Shown here: in pieces, positions 1-7,069 of the stretch
Numbering within the stretch: position 1 is the first letter of the stretch
Layout of the letters: every line of letters begins with the position of its first letter
Origin: an uncultured Collinsella sp.
GTDB taxonomy: Bacteria; Actinomycetota; Coriobacteriia; Coriobacteriales; Coriobacteriaceae
Assembly (NCBI GenBank): GCA_900551815.1
Contig: URXE01000050.1
Span: forward strand, 1 to 17,016
Length of the DNA: 17,016 bases
Direction: 5' to 3'
Program-made: the position numbers and the translations under genes
Notes under the pieces: generated by a model
Told to the model about the DNA's origin: nothing
Databases searched by the model: none
The model's input: the letters and a program-made list of their open reading frames with translations, nothing else

Positions 1-632
1 GCGCCCGTGCCGCCGGCGCAGGTGCCGTTCATGCGCTGCTCGATGCCGTTGTCGAAGTAGATGATCTTGGCGTCCTCGCCGCCCAGCTCGATGGCGACAT
101 CGGTGGCCGGGATGAGGGTCTCGACGGCACGCTTGCTGGCGATGACCTCCTGGACAAACTCCAAATCGAGCCACTGGGACAGCAGCAGGCCGCCTGAGCC
201 GGTGATGGCACAGGTCATCTGGGCCATCGGCAGCACAGTCGCGGCACCCTCGAACAAGTCGCGGGCGCAAGCGCGGACGTCGGTGTGGTGGCGCTGGTAC
301 TTGGCGTAGACGATCTGGTCGTCGTCGTTGAGCACGGCGAGCTTAACGGTGGTGGAGCCCACGTCGATGCCCAGGTGCAGGTTGCCGTGGGCGGCCTCGG
401 GGTTGAAGATCGCGCCTTCGGGGGCGTGGGCGGCAGCTACGGGCTCAGCGACGGTGGCGGGCTCGCTAGTGACGGACGCCTCCCCCGCCGCGTTCTTGGC
501 ATCGGCGACAGCCTCGACAACTTTCTCGGCAGCCGCGGTCACGGCCTTCTGCGCGGCGTCCACCACGGTGGGCGCGGCCTCGCATGCGGCAGCAACCATG
601 CGGTCCTTGATGCCATCGACGAGTTTGCTCAT
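1..632 (-). CDS. 2-hydroxyacyl-CoA dehydratase activase, N-terminal part (cut by window edge)
   Basis: Reading leftward from the ATG at 632, about 210 codons are open to the window edge, so the gene is partial at its 3' end. Residues 88-95 (GIDVGSTT) are the phosphate-1 loop of the BadF/BadG/HgdC ATPase family. Further on, IELGGEDAKII, then MNGTCAGGTG at the edge, give the typical activase stretch with the cysteine that ligates the bridging [4Fe-4S] cluster. These proteins use ATP to pass an electron to 2-hydroxyacyl-CoA dehydratases in amino-acid or hydroxyacid fermentation. The first 82 or so residues are an Ala/Val/Glu-rich, probably helical extension that is not part of the ATPase fold. 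An AGGAG ribosome site lies 6-7 bases before the ATG. The gene starts 11 bases after the tetR-like stop, so the two are probably one operon. Many relatives carry the dehydratase-like domains in the same long chain; that part is outside the window. Confidence 0.9.
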   Translation of the reverse strand, partial: MSKLVDGIKDRMVAAACEAAPTVVDAAQKAVTAAAEKVVEAVADAKNAAGEASVTSEPATVAEPVAAAHAPEGAIFNPEAAHGNLHLGIDVGSTTVKLAVLNDDDQIVYAKYQRHHTDVRACARDLFEGAATVLPMAQMTCAITGSGGLLLSQWLDLEFVQEVIASKRAVETLIPATDVAIELGGEDAKIIYFDNGIEQRMNGTCAGGTG

Positions 633-643
633 TGTCTCTCCTC

Positions 644-1354
644 TTAGTTGTTGGACTCGACGGTTGCGGCGGTGTCGGCCGCGTCCTCGAGCTGCAAGTT
701 CAATAGCTTCATGCCGTATTCCGGCACGTTGATATCGATGGGTTGGCCATACAGGTCACCAGGGCGCACAAAAGCGAGCACCGTCATAATGCGCGCCATG
801 GTCTCGGGCGATTCGGTGAGCCCACGCTCAAACCAGCGCTGAATCATGCCGACCTCGGCACTCACGACGTAGGTGACGTAGTAGTCAAAGAACGTGCCCA
901 GCGCCAGGCCCAAAATGCCCGTCTGCGCACGCGGCACCACAGCCTCACGCGCGGTGTCGATGATCCTTTTAATGAAGGCCTGGTCGCCGCCCGGACCCAG
1001 CAGCGCACCGATTAAGTCGCGGTTGGCCGCAAGATAACGCAGCAGCTCAACCGAACCGGGCGCCGGCTCGAGCTCATCGATGTTATGATAGAGATCTGGC
1101 AGCTGAGCTGCGGTGATGAGCTCAATGCGCTCACGGATCTCGGCCAGCAAGCCGTCCTCGATTTGATTGATAAAGTCGGGAATATCGCGGTAGTGCGAAT
1201 AGAACGTGCGGCGCGTAAGGCCGGCACGCTCGGTGAGCGACGCGACGTTAATGCGCGAAAGATCGCCGCTTTCGGCAAGTTCGCTGGCAAGCGCCTGGCG
1301 AAGGGCACGCTGCGAGCGAAGGGACCGGCGATCGCATTTCTCGAGCTGGGACAA
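644..1354 (-). CDS. TetR/AcrR-family transcriptional regulator
   Basis: A 236-residue protein starting at a TTG codon. The start is chosen because a perfect AAGGAGG (1365-1359) ends four bases before it and the N-terminus fits a TetR fold. Residues 36-57 (INVASLTERAGLTRRTFYSHYR) form the helix-turn-helix with the family's typical recognition-helix ending TFYSHYRD. The rest is helical, as expected of a ligand-binding and dimerisation domain, and resembles the TetR_C_7-type C-terminal domain found in Firmicutes and Actinobacteria. The protein probably represses its own transcript, which includes the downstream dehydratase-activase gene, through the palindromes at 1377-1420; that is inferred from position. 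The inducer is unknown; an acyl-CoA or hydroxyacid would fit the neighbour. Confidence 0.88.
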   Translation of the reverse strand: MSQLEKCDRRSLRSQRALRQALASELAESGDLSRINVASLTERAGLTRRTFYSHYRDIPDFINQIEDGLLAEIRERIELITAAQLPDLYHNIDELEPAPGSVELLRYLAANRDLIGALLGPGGDQAFIKRIIDTAREAVVPRAQTGILGLALGTFFDYYVTYVVSAEVGMIQRWFERGLTESPETMARIMTVLAFVRPGDLYGQPIDINVPEYGMKLLNLQLEDAADTAATVESNN

Positions 1355-1358
1355 GCGT

Positions 1359-1365
1359 CCTCCTT
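1359..1365 (-). promoter_or_regulatory. Ribosome binding site supporting the TTG start of the TetR gene
   Basis: Reading leftward, AAGGAGG is followed by ACGC and then TTG at 1354. The match to the anti-Shine-Dalgarno sequence is complete, and no ATG or GTG in frame is better placed. This decides the unusual start codon. Confidence 0.75.
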
Positions 1366-1376
1366 GTTACTCAGCC

Positions 1377-1392
1377 TGTGCGCTATTGCACA
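1377..1392. promoter_or_regulatory. Palindrome, probable TetR operator 1
   Basis: TGTGCGCTATTGCACA has 5-base arms TGTGC and GCACA around a 6-base centre. It lies 23 bases upstream of the TTG start of the TetR gene, where an autorepressor would bind. The half-site TGTGC/GCACA recurs in the second palindrome at 1406-1420. The operator role is inferred. Confidence 0.5.
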
Positions 1393-1405
1393 GTGCGAGT
1401 ATTAT

Positions 1406-1420
1406 TGCACACCGTGTGCA
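1406..1420. promoter_or_regulatory. Palindrome, probable TetR operator 2
   Basis: TGCACACCGTGTGCA is a perfect 6-base inverted repeat around CCG. It shares the GCACA/TGTGC half-site with the palindrome at 1377-1392. On the minus strand a -10-like TAATAC lies between the two palindromes, so binding would cover the probable promoter of the TetR-activase operon. I found no convincing -35 at standard spacing. Confidence 0.5.
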
Positions 1421-1444
1421 CCAACACGTAAAGGCAATATTTGG

Positions 1445-1477
1445 GATGTGACAAAGGAACTGTCCCTTTGTCACATC
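1445..1477. repeat. Dispersed palindrome, copy 1 (13-bp perfect stem, 7-base loop)
   Basis: GATGTGACAAAGG, a 7-base loop, then CCTTTGTCACATC: a perfect 13-base-pair hairpin. A near-identical element is at 16086-16118. It sits in the divergent region between the TetR gene and the 708-aa gene and encodes nothing. It may be a REP-like mobile palindrome, a transcription-insulating hairpin, or both. From memory, similar elements occur in many copies in Collinsella-type genomes; this was not checked here. Confidence 0.7.
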
Positions 1478-1495
1478 GAGCCGCTGCTTGGTCCC

Positions 1496-1507
1496 GTTAA
1501 TGGGACT
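1496..1507 (+). promoter_or_regulatory. Conserved upstream element of the 708-aa gene
   Basis: GTTAATGGGACT occurs exactly 66 bases before the ATG at 1562. The same 12 bases occur exactly 66 bases before the ATG of the second paralogue (3787-3798). Here it also forms a palindrome with the preceding bases, GTCCC-GTTAAT-GGGAC (1491-1506), which is not kept in the second copy. It could be part of the promoter (GTTAAT as a -10) or an operator; no good -35 was seen for this copy. Confidence 0.4.
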
Positions 1508-1561
1508 AACAATCGCTGCACCCGTTGCATCATGCCGGTAATGATCGATAAGGAGGCCGAC

Positions 1562-3688
1562 ATGAACAATCAGGCAAGCGATGGCATCACCGATGCCGGC
1601 AAAGACCTCGTCCTCAGCTGCATCAAAAGCCAAGAGCTGCGCGACCACATGCGCAAATACTTATACTGGCCGGCGCCAATCATCGCTGGCTCTCTTAAGA
1701 CGCTTGACGAAAAGCGCACCATGCTCGAGCAACTTCGCGAAGAGGTCACATCGGAGCTGACCGAAGATATCGATTCGCATCTCGCCCAGCTCAACAGCGC
1801 GCTCGACATGCTCGACAACGTCGAGCGCGACCGCGGAATCCTCCTACTGTACGTCATGCTCTACAACGAGGAGGAGCGCGACGTCGATGCCCTTGACGGC
1901 CCCTTCCCCACCGCATCCTGGGAAGCCGCGCAAACGCTCATGGAGCGCTACATCGAAGAGTATCCTGACGACGATTGGTCCGAATCGTACTGGAAGATCG
2001 ACCTATACACCTCAGAAGACCTGCACGAGCATCAAACGGCGCAGCCCTCCCTGTCGTTTGCGGCAGCCAAGGATGGCGAGCTCATATTCCTCCGCGATCT
2101 GCGCAATCACCGCACCCGCAAATCGCATGTCGAAAGCGCCTGGCGAAACGATAGCAGGCGGTTCTGCGCGAACAACGAGCCTATCTACACGCCATGGGCA
2201 CCGGGCGACATCCTCAAAATCGACGGTCGCCCCTTCGATCACGGGCCTCGCTTTGCCATTGTGCTCGAAAACGACTACGAGCACACGCTCCGGGGACAGA
2301 TCTGGTGCGCAGGGCCCAGCAAAGATCACGGCGTTAAGGAGGGTTCGCTTTCATCCGGCACTTTCAGCGACAGTCTCTTGGACCCTTTCATCCCCTCTGC
2401 CCTCTACACCGCCGAGCGCTACGCCGGCGAGCTACCGGACGACTGCGCTTTTATGCTCGAGCTTTCGCAGAAGCTGCACGAAGACCCCGACTACGGCAAG
2501 CAGTGGTCCGAAGGCTCGGTCGGACACGATTGCCTGCAGCCGCACCGCAAGCCCGCCAGCCAAAGTGAGCTGGATATTCGTCCGGACATCTTTGAGTTTT
2601 TGGACTCGCGCAGCATTAAGGAGCATCTTCAACGAATCAACTACGAGCTCACCACGCCCGTAGCGGCTTTCATTGTCAATTGCTCGCATAAAGCGACGCT
2701 GCAGCAAAAGCTCGAAGGCTGGCAAAAGATCATCGACAATATGCCCAATTGCACCATGAGTCGCAGAAATGACACGGTCAACATCCCGGACTTCCATGCC
2801 TTTCTGCGCAATGTCATTAAGCAGGAGCACAGAAAGCTCGCGCACTTTAAATTGACGGACGGTCTGAGCCTGTATTTCTTTGATGACTACTCATGGGACC
2901 GGCGCGGGCAGGGCGGCTGTCTTTACGGCCCGTACAGCAGTTATCAAAAGTGCTTCGATGCAATCTGGAAAGAGCTCGACGGTGACGACCCCAAAGCCAT
3001 CAGAATCACTCGTCGTCCCATCGACCCAGACGAAGACCACTATGCCGACGACATGGTCTTACTCAATGCGAACGGCGAAGTAATGTCTTGCGATTACCGC
3101 AACAAAAGCGAGTGGGACGAGGCGGGCACCGCCAGCGATTTCGAGGACATGTGGTTTGATATCCCAACGCCCTTCCATGCCGGAGACATCGTCTGCAACC
3201 TCCAACGCCCCGACGAGCCGATGGTGCTGTTTGACCTGCAAACGTGGGGGTCCACACGAGTCGACAAAGAGCTGGCCTCCTCCGTCTACAAAGAGCGCCT
3301 CGTGCAAAAGGCCGACAAGCTATTGCGTTGGCACCGATATGACGGCGACACCAGCGACATGTACGCCTACGGCTGCCAAGTCTCATCCGCCTTGCATTTC
3401 CCCTTCTACATTGGGGAGCCTGAGGGCTTTCTTTTGGACATCGACTATTACCGCAAGCCGCTCAAGTCAGAGGAGCGAATCCTTTACGGCGTCAGGGCGT
3501 ATGCCAAAGGCGACCTGGCGGTTGACTCACTCGCCGCGATGGCCAGCGCATGCGAGCTACAGGCGCTGGCGGAGAAAAAGGCACGCGGCTTCGAGGACGC
3601 AGACGGTTGGCTCAAGGACCGCTATCCAGAGCTGTTCGATACGACGGTTGAGCCTTTCTTAGAGGATGATTGCGGCAGTTGCGCTTAG
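1562..3688 (+). CDS. Uncharacterised two-module protein, full-length paralogue 1
   Basis: I do not recognise an established family name; 708 residues. The ATG at 1562 is chosen because AAGGAGG lies just upstream and the start matches the paralogue at 3853, although the frame is open further upstream. It appears soluble: no signal peptide or membrane segment. It has two related halves. The N-half (about 1-335) has GPFPTASW at 113-120 and TPWAPGDIL at 210-218. The C-half (about 342-700) begins DIFEFLD and has WQKII...MPNC, IPDFHAFLR, YGPYSSY near 456, IPTPFHAGDIV at 534-544, SDMYAYGC near 598 and DIDYYRKPLK near 626. Both halves share the order lysine-rich helix, GPF/Y-S motif, short strands, P-W/F-xxGDI, hydrophobic strand. 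The IPTPFxxGDIV and YYR...RIL features recall uncharacterised proteins of gut Clostridia (from memory). The protein ends in CGSCA, absent from its paralogue. Confidence 0.85.
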   Translation: MNNQASDGITDAGKDLVLSCIKSQELRDHMRKYLYWPAPIIAGSLKTLDEKRTMLEQLREEVTSELTEDIDSHLAQLNSALDMLDNVERDRGILLLYVMLYNEEERDVDALDGPFPTASWEAAQTLMERYIEEYPDDDWSESYWKIDLYTSEDLHEHQTAQPSLSFAAAKDGELIFLRDLRNHRTRKSHVESAWRNDSRRFCANNEPIYTPWAPGDILKIDGRPFDHGPRFAIVLENDYEHTLRGQIWCAGPSKDHGVKEGSLSSGTFSDSLLDPFIPSALYTAERYAGELPDDCAFMLELSQKLHEDPDYGKQWSEGSVGHDCLQPHRKPASQSELDIRPDIFEFLDSRSIKEHLQRINYELTTPVAAFIVNCSHKATLQQKLEGWQKIIDNMPNCTMSRRNDTVNIPDFHAFLRNVIKQEHRKLAHFKLTDGLSLYFFDDYSWDRRGQGGCLYGPYSSYQKCFDAIWKELDGDDPKAIRITRRPIDPDEDHYADDMVLLNANGEVMSCDYRNKSEWDEAGTASDFEDMWFDIPTPFHAGDIVCNLQRPDEPMVLFDLQTWGSTRVDKELASSVYKERLVQKADKLLRWHRYDGDTSDMYAYGCQVSSALHFPFYIGEPEGFLLDIDYYRKPLKSEERILYGVRAYAKGDLAVDSLAAMASACELQALAEKKARGFEDADGWLKDRYPELFDTTVEPFLEDDCGSCA

Positions 3689-3755
3689 TTTTGAAACGCC
3701 ACTACCAATTGTCCATTCAGTATGCGCACATCCATGTACCAGTGCGTTTCCAAAA
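3689..3755. repeat. Imperfect long-loop inverted repeat after paralogue 1
   Basis: TTTTGAAACGCCACT (3689-3703) and AGTGCGTTTCCAAAA (3741-3755) are reverse complements apart from one bulged base in each arm. The loop is 37 bases. It starts immediately after the stop codon at 3688. There is no clean T-run after the second arm on the plus strand, so it is only a weak terminator candidate. Confidence 0.3.
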
Positions 3756-3786
3756 GTATGTTTGACGCAAGATTCATATGAGACCT

Positions 3787-3798
3787 GTTAATGGGACT
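3787..3798 (+). promoter_or_regulatory. Conserved upstream element of the 710-aa gene
   Basis: GTTAATGGGACT, identical to 1496-1507 and again exactly 66 bases before the start codon. A TTGACG (3762-3767) lies 19 bases upstream of GTTAAT and could be a -35, though the spacing is longer than usual. The leader between this element and the ribosome site has diverged from copy 1, which makes the 12 identical bases stand out. Confidence 0.4.
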
Positions 3799-3852
3799 GC
3801 AAAGCACAACCTCTGACAGATGCTAATGGCAACGATTAGATAGGAGGTTGCT

Positions 3853-5985
3853 ATGGACAGCCAAGCAGATACCGTGATCACCGATGCCGGCAGGGAGCTC
3901 GTTTGCAGTTGCATCAAGGACGATGAGCTGCGTGCTCATATGTTCAAACACACGGGAATGGCAGATGGCTCCCTCTGTAAAATCATCGGCGGCTCCCTCA
4001 AGACGCTCGACGAAAAACGGACCATGCTCGAGCAGCTTCGCAAAGAGATTTCATCGGATTACGTCGAGGCGATCGACTCCGGCCTCGAACAACTCGACAC
4101 TGCACTCGATATGCTTTGCAGCGTTGACCGTGACCGCGGTATCTTGCTGGTCTCCGGCATGTTTTACAGTGAAGAGGAGCGCGGGCACGACACCTTTGAC
4201 GGCCCCTTCCCCGTTGCCTCATGGGGAGCTGCGCAAACCCTCATGAAGCAATACGTCGATGATGACCTCGATGAAGATTGGTCCGAATCATTCTGGCAGA
4301 TTAAGCTCTATACCGCCGAAGACTTACACGACCGCCCGCGCGCTCAAGCCTCGCTGATATTCGCCGCGACCATGGCTGGCGATTTGGTCTTTTTGAGCGA
4401 TCGCCGGAATCAGCGGACTCCGCACCAAAGCATCGATCACTTGCCGTGGAACAATAGCAAGCACTTCTGCGCCAATGGCGAGGTCTTTTACACTCCCTGG
4501 GTCCCCGGCGACATCATCAAGATTGACGGTCGGCCCTTCGATCACGGTCCCCGTTTTGCCATCGTGCTCGAAGACGACTACGATAGTTCGTTCAAAGGCC
4601 AGGTTTGGTGCGCCTATCCGAGCAAAATCTACGGCGTTGAGGAAGGCAATCTCCGCTTGAGGGATTTCACGGACGGCTTCCTCGACGACTTCACGCCCTC
4701 TGCCCTCTATACCGCCGAACGTTATACCGGCGAATTGCCCGATGATTGCTCCTTTATGCTCGAGCTCTCGAAAAAGCTGCACGATGACCCCAGCTACGGC
4801 AAACAATGGTCGGACGGATCGGTCGTACACGACTGCCTGCAGCCATACCGCACATCGGCCGGCGCCGGCGTCAACGCCATACGTTCGGACATTCTCGAGT
4901 TTCTCGACTCACCCGACATCAAGGAACACTTAAAGGACATCGGCTACGAGTTCACCACGTCCGAGGCGGCATTCATTGTTGCCCGTTCGAACGAAAAGGC
5001 GCTACGGCAGAAGATCAAGGGCTGGCAAAAGATTATCAACAACATGCCCAATTGTGCGATGAACAGGCGATACGGCACGTTCAATATCCCCAACTTCCAT
5101 GTCTTTCTTCGCGACGTCATCAGATGGGAGCGCAAGAAAATCGCCCGGTTCAAACAGCCTGGCAAGCACATGTATTTCTTTGAGGACAAGACGGGAAGTC
5201 CCCATGAGAGCGGGTGCAATTATGGCCCCTACACCAGCTACGAAAAATGTTTCGAGGCAATCTGGAATGAGCTTGAGGAGGAGAATCCTATCTCGATTGA
5301 AATAACGCGCCGCCCGATCGATCCGGACGAAGACTACTATGCCGCCGACAGGCTCATGCTCAACGCAAAAGGCGAAATCATGGACTGCCAGCTGCGCTGC
5401 ATCGACATGGAACGCGAGGGTAAAGACCCCACTTTCGCTTTTGAGTTGATGTGGTTTGACATCCCGACGCCATTCCACGCCGGCGACATCATTTGTCGTC
5501 ACGGCGACCCTGGCGACCCCATGCTGCTTCTCAATATGCAGACATGGACCACGAAGCGGGTCATGGATGAGCTTCCGCCTTCCACCTACAGGGAATGCGC
5601 CGCAAAAAAGGCCGACGACCTGCTCAGGCACCATCGGCAAAATGGCGACACGAGCGACATGTACGCCTACGGCTGTCAGATTGAATATCCCCTGGAGTAC
5701 CCCGTCTATATCGGAGAGCCAAGTTGCTTTCTTCTCGATATGGAATACTGCCGCATCCCGCTCAAGCCGGAGGCGAGAATTCTGTACGGCGTGCGGGCAT
5801 ATCTCGACGGCGATCTGGGTCTTGACTCACTTATTGCGCTATCGAGCCTTTACGAGCTGCAGGCGCTGGTCAAGAAAAAAGCTGAGCGGTTTGAAGGGGA
5901 AGACGGCGGGCTCAAGACCCGCTATCCGGAGTTATTCGATGACACGATAGCCCCGCCGGCACAATTCGAAACAAAGAGGAGCTAA
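3853..5985 (+). CDS. Uncharacterised two-module protein, full-length paralogue 2
   Basis: A 710-residue tandem paralogue of the gene at 1562, alignable end to end and about 60% identical by eye in the stretches compared. TAGGAGG lies just before the ATG. The N-half has GPFPVASW at 117-124 and TPWVPGDII at 214-222. The C-half starts near residue 346 (DILEFLD) and has WQKIINNMPNC, IPNFHVFLR, YGPYTSY near 458, IPTPFHAGDII at 537-547, SDMYAYGC and a YCRIPLK variant of the YYRKPLK motif. No signal peptide, membrane helix or known catalytic motif is visible. DNA similarity to copy 1 is high in places, for example around 1691-1745 and 3992-4046, which points to a fairly recent duplication. The stop is 2 bases from the next ATG, so this gene and the next two are probably one transcript. 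Function unknown. Confidence 0.85.
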   Translation: MDSQADTVITDAGRELVCSCIKDDELRAHMFKHTGMADGSLCKIIGGSLKTLDEKRTMLEQLRKEISSDYVEAIDSGLEQLDTALDMLCSVDRDRGILLVSGMFYSEEERGHDTFDGPFPVASWGAAQTLMKQYVDDDLDEDWSESFWQIKLYTAEDLHDRPRAQASLIFAATMAGDLVFLSDRRNQRTPHQSIDHLPWNNSKHFCANGEVFYTPWVPGDIIKIDGRPFDHGPRFAIVLEDDYDSSFKGQVWCAYPSKIYGVEEGNLRLRDFTDGFLDDFTPSALYTAERYTGELPDDCSFMLELSKKLHDDPSYGKQWSDGSVVHDCLQPYRTSAGAGVNAIRSDILEFLDSPDIKEHLKDIGYEFTTSEAAFIVARSNEKALRQKIKGWQKIINNMPNCAMNRRYGTFNIPNFHVFLRDVIRWERKKIARFKQPGKHMYFFEDKTGSPHESGCNYGPYTSYEKCFEAIWNELEEENPISIEITRRPIDPDEDYYAADRLMLNAKGEIMDCQLRCIDMEREGKDPTFAFELMWFDIPTPFHAGDIICRHGDPGDPMLLLNMQTWTTKRVMDELPPSTYRECAAKKADDLLRHHRQNGDTSDMYAYGCQIEYPLEYPVYIGEPSCFLLDMEYCRIPLKPEARILYGVRAYLDGDLGLDSLIALSSLYELQALVKKKAERFEGEDGGLKTRYPELFDDTIAPPAQFETKRS

Positions 5986-5987
5986 CC

Positions 5988-7061
5988 ATGGACATCTTAG
6001 ATTTTGTGGACTCCCAGGACATTCGGGAGCACCTGCGCAGTATCGACTTCCAGCCCAGCACCATCGAAGCCGCCTATCTGGTTTGGTTTTCGAAGACCGC
6101 CACGCTCGATCAGAAATGCGAAGCTTGGCAGGAGATCGCCCGAACCATGCCCAATTGTTCGCTGGAGGCAACCCATGCCGGTCTTGGAAGGCCGGCCATC
6201 CCCGATTTCCATGCTTTTTTGCGCTGGACAATCGATTACAACAAGCGGTGCGTCGATGCGTTTGCGAGTGGGACGGGCTACGTTTATCAGTATGAAGAGG
6301 AGATTGTGCCCGACGGGCAACTTTGTGGGGCCTTCGGCGCGCCATTCAGCTGTTATGAGAAATGTGCCGAGGCGTTGCGCGGTGATGATGAACTGGCGAG
6401 CCGTCCAGAGGCACGCGTACGCATCACCCGGTGCCCGCTCGATGCCGACGAAGAACATCACCGGGAAGACTGGCTCATGGTGAACGGTAAAGGCGAGGCC
6501 CTTTCCGTTTATTGCCCTTCGGCCGGTCCCGTTGAGAACGATTGGGAGATCGCATTCGAGTTCATCTGGGTCGATATCCCCACGCCGTTCCACACCGGCG
6601 ATATCGTCTGGACGCCGCAAGGCAGTGCCCGTGAGCCGTTCACGTTGTTCGATCTGCCCACGTGGGACCGGACAAAGCTTGAGGCAGAGCTTCGGCAGGC
6701 AGACCGTTCTGACGAATGGCTTGATCATGCGCAGCAGCGCCTCGAGCACTATCGCCATGCAGGGGATATCAGCAACATGCGTGCCACTGGCTGCTCGATT
6801 ACCTACAACGAGACGTTTCCCCTCTACATCGGCGAGCCAGACCCGCTTTACCTGAATCTTGAGTACTACCGCAAGCCGCTCAAAGACGAGCAGCGGATTT
6901 TAGTCGCAGCCCAGGCCTACCTGCGCGGCGACCTGTATGTCGACTCACTTGTAGCGTTTATTGACACCATAAGGATGGAATCCAAGGCCAGGCGCAACCT
7001 AGAAGAGCTGCGTCTTGATCAGGCGCCGCTCAAGGAAAAGTATCCGCAGCTATTTGAATAA
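5988..7061 (+). CDS. Uncharacterised single-module protein matching the C-terminal half of the paralogues
   Basis: A 357-residue protein aligning with residues 342-708 of the 708-aa gene and lacking the N-half. It starts MDILDFVDS exactly where the C-module begins in the long paralogues. It keeps WQEIARTMPNC, IPDFHAFLR, a GAPFSCYEKC version of the GPYSSY motif, ITRCPLDADE, IPTPFHTGDIV at 197-207, the LYIGEP strand and LEYYRKPLKDEQRIL. The end, KYPQLFE, matches RYPELFD in the long proteins. AGAGGAG 6 bases before the ATG and a 2-base gap to the previous stop support this start and translational coupling. The clean boundary and intact motifs argue that this is a working half-protein rather than a decaying fragment. 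Function unknown. Confidence 0.83.
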   Translation: MDILDFVDSQDIREHLRSIDFQPSTIEAAYLVWFSKTATLDQKCEAWQEIARTMPNCSLEATHAGLGRPAIPDFHAFLRWTIDYNKRCVDAFASGTGYVYQYEEEIVPDGQLCGAFGAPFSCYEKCAEALRGDDELASRPEARVRITRCPLDADEEHHREDWLMVNGKGEALSVYCPSAGPVENDWEIAFEFIWVDIPTPFHTGDIVWTPQGSAREPFTLFDLPTWDRTKLEAELRQADRSDEWLDHAQQRLEHYRHAGDISNMRATGCSITYNETFPLYIGEPDPLYLNLEYYRKPLKDEQRILVAAQAYLRGDLYVDSLVAFIDTIRMESKARRNLEELRLDQAPLKEKYPQLFE

Positions 7062-7069
7062 AGGCCACC

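Noticed and set aside
1491..1506. GTCCC-GTTAAT-GGGAC as a terminator
   Set aside because: The stem is only 5 base pairs with no T-run, and no plus-strand gene ends upstream; a regulatory role is more likely.
1085..1561. Upstream extension of the 708-aa gene in the same open frame
   Set aside because: It overlaps the TetR gene, its operators and the palindrome, and the ATG at 1562 has a perfect ribosome site and matches the paralogue's start.
3664..3685. C-terminal CGSC of the 708-aa protein as a thioredoxin-like or zinc site
   Set aside because: It is a single tail motif absent from the paralogue, with no surrounding redox or zinc-binding fold.
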